From Alteromonas sp. M12 (GTDB taxonomy: Bacteria; Pseudomonadota; Gammaproteobacteria; Enterobacterales; Alteromonadaceae), in NCBI RefSeq assembly GCF_037478005.1, contig NZ_CP144164.1, forward strand, positions 868,001-932,000: a DNA stretch of 64,000 nt, written 5' to 3'. A program made the position numbers and the translations under genes. Below the pieces are notes generated by a model, which was given only the letters and a program-made list of their open reading frames with translations, was not told the DNA's origin and searched no databases. Positions 46,417 through 53,608 of the stretch are shown here, piece after piece (positions within the stretch are counted from its first letter, which is position 1; every line of letters begins with the position of its first letter).

Positions 46417-46450
46417 GTTTAATAAAAGTGTCACAACCTAAACTAATAAT
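46417..46450 (+). promoter_or_regulatory. Pho box and -10 upstream of phoB
   Basis: GTTTAAT-AAAA-GTGTCAC (46417-46434) has the 7-4-7 layout. The downstream half-site is strong and the spacer ideal; the upstream half matches at four of seven positions. AATAAT (46445-46450) lies 10 nt downstream as a -10. This suggests autoactivation of phoB as in E. coli. Confidence 0.6.
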
Positions 46451-46480
46451 GGCGCCTTTATTATGAGCAGGAAAAAACTA

Positions 46481-47170
46481 ATGGCCAGAAGAATTTTGCT
46501 GGTAGAGGACGAAGCGCCGATCAGAGAGATGCTTGAGTTTGTTCTAGAACAATCCGGTTTTGAAACCCAACAAGCAGAAGATTATCAAGTTGCATTGGAT
46601 TTAGTAAAAGAACCTTATCCAGATTTAATCTTACTCGATTGGATGTTGCCTGGAGGCAGCGGTGTACAGCTCGCTAAAAAATTAAAACAACACGAGTTTA
46701 CCCGGGATATCCCTATCATTATGTTAACCGCCCGTGGTGAAGAAGAAGATAAAGTACGTGGTCTTGACTCCGGAGCGGATGATTACATCACTAAACCTTT
46801 TTCACCGAAAGAATTGGTCGCCCGAATTAAAGCCGTGATGCGCAGAGTGACACCAACGTCGGCTGAGGAACCAATTGCTATAAACGGTCTTGTTTTAGAT
46901 CCCGTTTCTCATCGTGTTACTGCCGAAGAGGAGCCTCTAGACATGGGACCAACGGAATTCAAGCTACTACACTTTTTCATGACTCATGTTGAAAGAGTAT
47001 ATAGTCGAGAACAGTTGTTAGATAACGTTTGGGGAACTAATGTTTATGTGGAAGACCGAACGGTTGATGTTCACATACGTAGGTTGCGTAAAGCGATTTC
47101 TAAGTATTCTCATGATGACATGATTCAAACCGTGCGCGGTGCTGGATATCGGTTCTCAGCAAAAGTGTGA
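46481..47170 (+). CDS. phoB: Phosphate regulon response regulator PhoB
   Basis: This 229-residue OmpR-family regulator has receiver residues E9-D10-E11 and Asp53 (L-L-D-W-M-L-P), [17 protein letters not shown], and a winged helix with [10 protein letters not shown] and [12 protein letters not shown]. The whole pattern is that of PhoB (229 residues in E. coli). The start at 46481 has AGGA eight bases upstream; an ATG 18 bases earlier is less supported. phoR follows after 54 bp. A Pho box lies upstream. Confidence 0.95.
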   Translation: MARRILLVEDEAPIREMLEFVLEQSGFETQQAEDYQVALDLVKEPYPDLILLDWMLPGGSGVQLAKKLKQHEFTRDIPIIMLTARGEEEDKVRGLDSGADDYITKPFSPKELVARIKAVMRRVTPTSAEEPIAINGLVLDPVSHRVTAEEEPLDMGPTEFKLLHFFMTHVERVYSREQLLDNVWGTNVYVEDRTVDVHIRRLRKAISKYSHDDMIQTVRGAGYRFSAKV

Positions 47171-47224
47171 TCAGCTTAACGATAAACGGTTGGATTTGAC
47201 GTTCAACAAAGGATCCATTGATAC

Positions 47225-48556
47225 ATGTATTATCCATTTTCATGGTTAAAAAATTTACTCAGGATTGGTGGGTTTTACGTAATCGTGATTTTAATTGGGC
47301 TATATTTTGATGCATTGGCAATTGCCATTGCATTTGGCTCAACCTGGTTATTAGGCTTTTATTCTTGGCATATGTACCGATTTAATCGATGGATATGGCA
47401 TAGTAAAAAAATGACCCCGCCAAAAGTGCCAGGCTTTTGGGAACATGTATACGAGGGAGTTTATTACATTCAACGTCGAAATAGGCGTAAACGTAAAGAA
47501 CTCACCCGTATGGTCAAACGATTTCGTGAAGGATCTGAAGCCTTGCCTGATGCCACTGTGGTGGTAGATTCAAATGCGTGTATTGTTTGGTGTAATCGGC
47601 TGGCACGGATCGAATTAGGGCTACGTTGGCCGCAAGATTCTGGTCGGCGGGTAGACAATTTAATCCGCCATCCAAAATTCATAGAATACTTCCATAGCGG
47701 TAAATACGATTATCCTGTGGAGGTACCTTCACCGTCTAATGTTCAAAAAATATTTGAATATAGAATCATGCCTTATGGTGAAGATCACCTATTGCTGATT
47801 GCTCGAGATGTGACTCGATTAACCCAGCTCGAACAAATGCGCAAAGATTTTGTTGCTAATGTGTCCCATGAGTTACGTACTCCTTTAACCGTTTTGAACG
47901 GTTATTTAGAAATGCTACCCAATACTGAGAATGTGCCCCCTGCGTTTCTAAAAAAAGCCTTCGGTGAAATGCGTTCACAATCTGAAAGAATGCAGAATTT
48001 GGTCGAAGAGTTATTAGTTTTATCGAGAATCGAGGCGAGTTCAGAACGGGTCTTTGAAAAACCAGTTAATGTGCCGCAAATGCTGTCTGCGATTCAGGTT
48101 GAGGCAAATACCTTAAACAAAGATAAAGGCCATCAAATCGATTTCGATATTGATGCAAGTTTAAAAGTTTATGGCATCGAAACTGAACTTCGCAGTGCAT
48201 TTTCCAATCTGATTTTTAATGCAATTAATTATACTCCATCACCAGGTAAAATAGTGGTTACTTGGAATAGACAGGATGGTCACGCGCATTTTTCTGTAAA
48301 AGATAACGGTGAAGGAATTCCGGAAAAACATCTAAATCGGCTGACCGAACGTTTTTATCGAGTGGATAAAGCACGTTCTCGAAAAACGGGGGGATCTGGA
48401 TTGGGTTTGTCTATTGTGAAACACGTTCTAACCCATCATAATTCGAAATTAGAAATAACCAGTGAAATAGGTGTCGGAAGTGAATTTTCTTTTTCTTTTT
48501 CCAGTGAACTGTCGGTGCAAAACCCGTCTACAGGTAAGTTGGAAAAAACAAATTGA
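47225..48556 (+). CDS. phoR: Phosphate regulon sensor kinase PhoR
   Basis: This 443-residue membrane kinase has two N-terminal hydrophobic helices (about 10-50) with no large periplasmic domain, then a PhoR-type linker, a PAS domain (D-A-T-V-V-V-D-S-N-A), HisKA with V-S-H-E-L-R-T-P-L-T-V-L and HATPase with N-A-I-N-Y-T-P and G-G-S-G-L-G-L-S-I-V-K. It senses phosphate through the Pst system and controls PhoB. The stop overlaps the start of the pstS-like gene (TTGA). Confidence 0.95.
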   Translation: MYYPFSWLKNLLRIGGFYVIVILIGLYFDALAIAIAFGSTWLLGFYSWHMYRFNRWIWHSKKMTPPKVPGFWEHVYEGVYYIQRRNRRKRKELTRMVKRFREGSEALPDATVVVDSNACIVWCNRLARIELGLRWPQDSGRRVDNLIRHPKFIEYFHSGKYDYPVEVPSPSNVQKIFEYRIMPYGEDHLLLIARDVTRLTQLEQMRKDFVANVSHELRTPLTVLNGYLEMLPNTENVPPAFLKKAFGEMRSQSERMQNLVEELLVLSRIEASSERVFEKPVNVPQMLSAIQVEANTLNKDKGHQIDFDIDASLKVYGIETELRSAFSNLIFNAINYTPSPGKIVVTWNRQDGHAHFSVKDNGEGIPEKHLNRLTERFYRVDKARSRKTGGSGLGLSIVKHVLTHHNSKLEITSEIGVGSEFSFSFSSELSVQNPSTGKLEKTN

Positions 48557-49515
48557 TTAAGCGGCTGAAAATGCTCGTTTGGGTGTGGAGTAGCGTCGCT
48601 ATTTGTGCGTTATTATTGCCAGCGCAAGCGGCGGAAACCTATCAAAAAAAACCCGGAGTGGCAGGTTCTATTACCTCTGTCGGCTCAGATACCATGGCGA
48701 ATTTAATGACAATCTGGGCGGTTGAGTTTAAGCAACTTTATCCTCAAGTGAAGTTTCAAATTCAAGCATCAGGTTCATCGACGGCACCACCAGCAATTAC
48801 TGAGGGAACGTCAAATATTGGGCCAATGAGCCGCGAGATGCAATCCAGCGAATTACGCTATTTTAGTGGGCAACATGGGTATCAACCGCTTGCAATTAAA
48901 GTGGCTATTGACGCAATCGCGTTGTTTGTGGATGTGAATAATCCTATTTCAAATTTGACTATTCCGCAGATCGATAGCATTTTTGCGGCTACACGGTTTT
49001 GTGGCTCCCGCAAAGAAACGCGCTATTGGAGTGAATTGGGAGTAACGGGAAGTTATGCCAACAGAAAAATACAGGTTTTTGGGCGGAATTCGGTTTCCGG
49101 TACTTATGGTTTGTTCAAACAGTTAGCTTTATGTGACGGTGATTTTAAAGCCACTGTGAACGAATTGCCTGGATCTGCATCGGTTATTCAATCGGTTGCT
49201 TATTCGAATGGCGCTATTGGTTACGCAGGCTACGGCCAAAAGACCGCTGCGGTAAAAGCACTCGCTATTGCTGATTACACTGGTAAGTTTATTCCTGCGA
49301 CTACACAAACTATTAGCAGTGGTGAATACCCTTTATCGCGGTTTTTATATCTCGTAGTTAACAAGCCACCGAATGAAAGGTTACCATTGTTGGAAGAAGA
49401 ATTTTTGCGATTTGTGTTATCCAATAAAGGTCAACAGGCAGTGCAGCAAGATGGGTATGTAAGTATGCCCTCCAACGTCATAAAACAGCAACTTGAAGTA
49501 TTATCTTCAAACTAA
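48553..49515 (+). CDS. pstS: PstS-family phosphate-binding protein
   Basis: This 320-residue exported protein of the PstS-like family binds phosphate in the periplasm. The start is TTG, overlapping the phoR stop by TTGA. It provides the basic I-K-R-L-K before a hydrophobic core ending A-Q-A-A, whereas a later ATG at 48571 would leave a poor signal peptide. The phosphate-binding loops G-S-D-T-M, S-G-S-S-T-A-P-P-A and S-V-S-G-T-Y are visible, as in PstS. Genes for the transporter (pstCAB) are not in the window. Confidence 0.88.
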   Translation: MIKRLKMLVWVWSSVAICALLLPAQAAETYQKKPGVAGSITSVGSDTMANLMTIWAVEFKQLYPQVKFQIQASGSSTAPPAITEGTSNIGPMSREMQSSELRYFSGQHGYQPLAIKVAIDAIALFVDVNNPISNLTIPQIDSIFAATRFCGSRKETRYWSELGVTGSYANRKIQVFGRNSVSGTYGLFKQLALCDGDFKATVNELPGSASVIQSVAYSNGAIGYAGYGQKTAAVKALAIADYTGKFIPATTQTISSGEYPLSRFLYLVVNKPPNERLPLLEEEFLRFVLSNKGQQAVQQDGYVSMPSNVIKQQLEVLSSN

Positions 49516-49551
49516 GTTTCAGGTTTAGTTCATTTTATAAAGGCCACTCAA

Positions 49552-50388
49552 ATGTCATCATTACCTCAAAATTGGAAATCCTGGGTTTTACAAAATCTAT
49601 TGCAAGGAACCGACAGTATTGAAATTCTGAAGATTCTTCTGCAAAACGGATTTACGTTTGAGTCAGCTAAAAAGGTTCTTGGCAATAATTTACCTGCCGG
49701 AACGAGCTGTAATAAAGATGAAGCATTTTATAAAAAAATATCTCAGCCAAAACTGCTAGAGAACCTCGACCATTATGATGCGAAGATAATTGATGATCCT
49801 CGAGTGCAGATGCTACAAATTAACAACTTTTTGTCTGCCCAAGAGTGTAATGCCTTAATTGCGCTGACTAAATCTAAATTGAGGCCATCGGAAATTCCTG
49901 AAAGGGAAGGGGATTTGTATCAAAACTTTAGAACCTCTTCTACATGTGATTTACCTTTTACCAAAGATCCTTTGGCTAAAGAGATAGATCAAAAAATTAT
50001 TGATGCTTTAGGCTTGGGGCTTGGTGAAAAAGAAGTGATTCAGGCTCAACATTATGCTGTAGCTCAGGAATTCAAAGCCCATTGCGATTATTTTGCGCCC
50101 GGCACCGATGACTTTAAAAATTACAGCAAGGACGGTGGGCAGCGTACTTGGACGTTTATGATTTATCTTAATGATGAATGTGAAGGAGGGGAGACTGAGT
50201 TTATTAAACTTGGCCGCAAATTCAAACCTACACAAGGAATGGCTTTAGTCTGGAATAATTTGCGTCCCGATGGTTCAGTTAACGAAGATACAATTCATCA
50301 CGCTCATCCAATTATTAGTGGCGAAAAAGTGGTCATCACTAAATGGTTTAGAGAAGATGTTTTTGTCCCTAAAACTAAAAAAAGCTAA
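49552..50388 (+). CDS. 2-oxoglutarate/Fe(II) oxygenase, prolyl 4-hydroxylase type
   Basis: This 278-residue protein has an N-terminal helical part (about 1-75) and a double-stranded beta-helix oxygenase domain. The iron ligands are H-C-D-Y (H-x-D) and a later His in H-H-A-H-P-I-I-S-G-E-K, with the 2-oxoglutarate contact in G-E-K-V-V-I-T-K-W. It resembles bacterial prolyl 4-hydroxylases. The likely substrate is a protein or amino acid, unknown here. It lies 36 bp after pstS and may belong to the Pho transcript, though no functional link is known. Confidence 0.85.
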   Translation: MSSLPQNWKSWVLQNLLQGTDSIEILKILLQNGFTFESAKKVLGNNLPAGTSCNKDEAFYKKISQPKLLENLDHYDAKIIDDPRVQMLQINNFLSAQECNALIALTKSKLRPSEIPEREGDLYQNFRTSSTCDLPFTKDPLAKEIDQKIIDALGLGLGEKEVIQAQHYAVAQEFKAHCDYFAPGTDDFKNYSKDGGQRTWTFMIYLNDECEGGETEFIKLGRKFKPTQGMALVWNNLRPDGSVNEDTIHHAHPIISGEKVVITKWFREDVFVPKTKKS

Positions 50389-50527
50389 CTTCTTAAGTTA
50401 ATAACGTCATAACGCGGCGTTTTCCTGACGCCGTAACTCTTCTATATCTACCACCTAGTTAGAAGTTAACTGCGGCATTTCCTTTATTATTCTGACATTT
50501 ACTTCAGCACCCTCAATTATGAAACTT

Positions 50528-50577
50528 TTGTGACAGTTCTGTAATGTAACAAAACTGTCATTGAGCTTGGGTAACCT
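50528..50577 (+). promoter_or_regulatory. Tandem Pho boxes and -10 upstream of surface lipoprotein
   Basis: Two overlapping 7-4-7 sites are present: TTGTGAC-AGTT-CTGTAAT (50528-50545) and ATGTAAC-AAAA-CTGTCAT (50544-50561). The second has a perfect downstream half-site and spacer. TAACCT (50572-50577) lies 10 nt further, a fair -10. The whole sits about 100 nt before the start codon. Confidence 0.75.
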
Positions 50578-50659
50578 TCTCGCGATTTTACAACTTTCGT
50601 TATCAAGTCATTAATAGAAAAAACTTGAAACTATTTAACACTCGCATTTGGAGAGCTCG

Positions 50660-53455
50660 ATGGAAATCAAAAACATCTTTAAAGTAAGCGCTATAGCAAC
50701 TGCTTTGGTACTTGCTGGTTGTGGTGGTGACATTAATATTAGTGAAGGCGATATTGATAATAGTACTACTACTACAAATAATAACGCGCCTACGACAGAA
50801 ACACCTACTCCAACTGATGATGCTCCAGGTGAGCTAGATTCTGCTCTAAGTACAGCTGTTTCCACGGCGCTAGGTGAAACCATCGAAGTGCGTACCTTAT
50901 CTGGCCGTTTAACTGATGCTGATGAAGATAGCAGCGGAAAAATCACCTTAACCAACGACATCGTATGGGCACTAGACGGTGCTGTTTTTGTTGGTTCTGA
51001 TAACGCTGATAGCACGGTATTAGAAATTGAAGAAGGTACTATTATTTTCGGAAGCACTGGTAGTGATTACTTGGTAATTAGCCGTGGTTCACAAATTGAA
51101 GCCATGGGTACTTCATCTGACCCTATCATCATGACTTCTTATAATGATGTTATCGGTGATGAAATTGGCGCTGGTCAATGGGGTGGTTTAGTACTTCTTG
51201 GTAACGCTCCTTCAAACAAATGTCCAACCGATGCTGATTGTGCCTTGCAAGTTGAAGGGGTAGAAGAAGGTGCTGTTTTTGGTGGTGACGCTGAAGACGA
51301 CAACTCAGGTATTTTGAATTACTTGGTAGTTAAGTATGCTGGATTCGAAATTTCTCCAGATAACGAATTAAATGGTATTACTTTCGGTGGTGTTGGTTCT
51401 GCTACTGAAGTGGATTATATCCAAGTCCACGCTAACGCCGATGATGGTGTTGAATTCTTCGGTGGTAACGTGAATGCCAAGCACCTTGTTTTGACTTCTA
51501 ACCAAGACGACAGTGTTGATTGGGATAACGGTTATCAAGGTAAGTTGCAGTACGTTTATATTGAACAAGATAGCGCTAACGGCGACGCAAACCGCGGTAT
51601 TGAAGCTGATAATGACGGTTCGCTTCCTGACAATGATCCACAGTCAAACCCTACTATCGCTAACCTTACCATTATCGGTAACGATTTTGACGGTGAAGAT
51701 GACTCAGAAGGTGTGTATCTTCGCGAAGGTACTGGTGCGCAAATTTATAATATGGTTATCACTGGTACAGATGGTATGGGTGAATGTTTGGAAGTTGAAG
51801 GCACATTAGAAAGCCAAACCAACTTGTCTGACGGAACCATTACTATTGAAAATTCTGTTTTGGCTTGTACTAACGGCGAAAACTTCAAAGATGGTGCCTT
51901 ACCAGATGGCGCAACTCACACAATTGTTGATCTTGAAGCTTGGTTCTTAGACGAATCTCGCGGTAACCGTGTATCTGAATCAGTGATGCTAAATGCTGAT
52001 GGCACACCAATGACTGGCTCTTTGCTTCTTGAAGGTGCTGCAGATGTTTCAGAAATAGACGGTTTCTTTGATGCAACTACGTTCGTTGGAGCGGTAAGTT
52101 CTGATGATGATTGGCGTCAAGGTTGGGCATTTGGATTTGGCGGTGGAACCGTTAAAGTTACCCAAACAGCCTCAGGTTGTCCTGCTGGAACTACGACTAT
52201 CGCCGCTGTTGATGGTGTAACCAACACATGTGAATTATCAGGCCGCATTACTTCTGATTTAACTCTTACCGAAGGTAACTTGTATGCCTTATCTGGTGCA
52301 GTTTTTGTCGGTGATGACAACGAAGATAGCGCAACTCTAACTATCGATGCTGGTGTAACTGTTTACGGTGCTTCAGGTAACGATTATCTAGTGGTCAGCC
52401 GTGGTTCTAAAATTGATGCGCAAGGTACGGCTTCTGAGCCCGTTACCCTTACATCATCTGCCGCTGTTCTTGGTGGACTTGAAGCTGGTGAAGCGGGTCA
52501 ATGGGGTGGTTTGGTTATTCTAGGCAACGCGCCATCGAATAAATGTCCAAGTGACGCGGATTGTGCTCTTCAAGTTGAAGGTGTTCAGGAAGGTGCAGTA
52601 TTTGGTGGAACAGATTCTACTGATAACTCTGGTACGCTTCGTTATGTTCGCGTAATGCACGGTGGTTTTGAAGTTGCACCTGATAACGAATTAAATGGTG
52701 TTACGTTCGGCGGTGTTGGTTCAGGTACCACTGTTGAGTATTTACAAGTTCACAAAAACGCGGATGACGGTGTTGAGTTCTTTGGTGGAAGCGTTGACGT
52801 TAAATACTTAGTGCTAACAGACATCCAAGACGACAGTGTTGATTGGGATAACGGCTTTGTTGGTCGTATGCAATATGTCTTAGTGCGTCAAGCACAAGAT
52901 AACTCTGATGCGAATCGCGCTATCGAAGCTGACAACGACGGTTCAGTGCCAGATAGTGAGCCTCAATCTAACCCAACTATCGCTAATATGACGATTATCG
53001 GTAACGATTTTGACGGCGAAGATGATGCTGAAGGTATCTACTTACGTGAAGGTACAGGTGCACAATTATCTAACGTCATCATTACTGGTTCCGCTGGTAT
53101 GGGTGAATGTTTCGAAGTAGAAGGTGTATTGGAAAGTCAAACCAACTTAGGTGATGGAACTACCACTTTCACTAACTCTGTTATTGCTTGTGAAAATGAC
53201 GAGAACTTCAAAGATGGTTCACTACCGGATGGTGCTACTCACACAATCGTAGACCTAGAAGACTGGTTCTTAAACAACCAGGCTGGTAACAGCGTAGCTG
53301 CTAATCAAGCTGCGGTTCTAGACGGAATATTCACTATCTCTGAAGTAACGCCTAAAGATTTCTCTGGTGATACATTCTTTGATAATGCTGACTTCATCGG
53401 TGCTGTTGATGAAGACGCTGATTGGACGTCAGGCTGGACTGTTGGTCTAGAATAG
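50660..53455 (+). CDS. Surface lipoprotein with two tandem beta-helix-like repeats
   Basis: This 931-residue lipoprotein has lipobox L-A-G-C (Cys near 21) and a Thr/Asn/Pro-rich linker. It carries two similar halves of about 410 residues (roughly 75-490 and 495-930). Each half repeats G-Q-W-G-G-L-V-x-L-G-N-A-P-S-N-K-C-P, L-Q-V-E-G-V, D-N-E-L-N-G-x-T-F-G-G-V-G-S, D-G-V-E-F-F-G-G, Q-D-D-S-V-D-W-D-N-G and N-x-T-I-I-G-N-D-F-D-G-E-D. The layout suggests parallel beta-helices. Similar proteins occur in Bacteroidetes and Shewanella beside TonB receptors. Function unknown; given the Pho boxes it may bind or process a phosphorus compound on the cell surface. GGAGAG precedes the ATG. Confidence 0.82.
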   Translation: MEIKNIFKVSAIATALVLAGCGGDINISEGDIDNSTTTTNNNAPTTETPTPTDDAPGELDSALSTAVSTALGETIEVRTLSGRLTDADEDSSGKITLTNDIVWALDGAVFVGSDNADSTVLEIEEGTIIFGSTGSDYLVISRGSQIEAMGTSSDPIIMTSYNDVIGDEIGAGQWGGLVLLGNAPSNKCPTDADCALQVEGVEEGAVFGGDAEDDNSGILNYLVVKYAGFEISPDNELNGITFGGVGSATEVDYIQVHANADDGVEFFGGNVNAKHLVLTSNQDDSVDWDNGYQGKLQYVYIEQDSANGDANRGIEADNDGSLPDNDPQSNPTIANLTIIGNDFDGEDDSEGVYLREGTGAQIYNMVITGTDGMGECLEVEGTLESQTNLSDGTITIENSVLACTNGENFKDGALPDGATHTIVDLEAWFLDESRGNRVSESVMLNADGTPMTGSLLLEGAADVSEIDGFFDATTFVGAVSSDDDWRQGWAFGFGGGTVKVTQTASGCPAGTTTIAAVDGVTNTCELSGRITSDLTLTEGNLYALSGAVFVGDDNEDSATLTIDAGVTVYGASGNDYLVVSRGSKIDAQGTASEPVTLTSSAAVLGGLEAGEAGQWGGLVILGNAPSNKCPSDADCALQVEGVQEGAVFGGTDSTDNSGTLRYVRVMHGGFEVAPDNELNGVTFGGVGSGTTVEYLQVHKNADDGVEFFGGSVDVKYLVLTDIQDDSVDWDNGFVGRMQYVLVRQAQDNSDANRAIEADNDGSVPDSEPQSNPTIANMTIIGNDFDGEDDAEGIYLREGTGAQLSNVIITGSAGMGECFEVEGVLESQTNLGDGTTTFTNSVIACENDENFKDGSLPDGATHTIVDLEDWFLNNQAGNSVAANQAAVLDGIFTISEVTPKDFSGDTFFDNADFIGAVDEDADWTSGWTVGLE

Positions 53456-53486
53456 GGTTCTTTATTAACTCGTTTTTAGATTTGAT

Positions 53487-53516
53487 ATGCGCTTTTTTGG
53501 AAACGAAAAAGCGCAT
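53487..53516 (+). other. Hairpin between lipoprotein and TonB receptor genes
   Basis: A stem of about 11 bp (ATGCGCTTTTT / AAAAAGCGCAT) lies in the 153-bp gap between the lipoprotein and TonB receptor genes. A partial terminator is likely, which would give more lipoprotein than receptor message. There is no separate Pho box in the gap. Confidence 0.5.
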
Positions 53517-53608
53517 TTACGATTAAGATAAATGACACAATGTATAAGGCAGTAACATCGTTTTTAAAATGCATTTAGCTGCCAGTTTGTACGACAATGA
53601 GGTTAATA

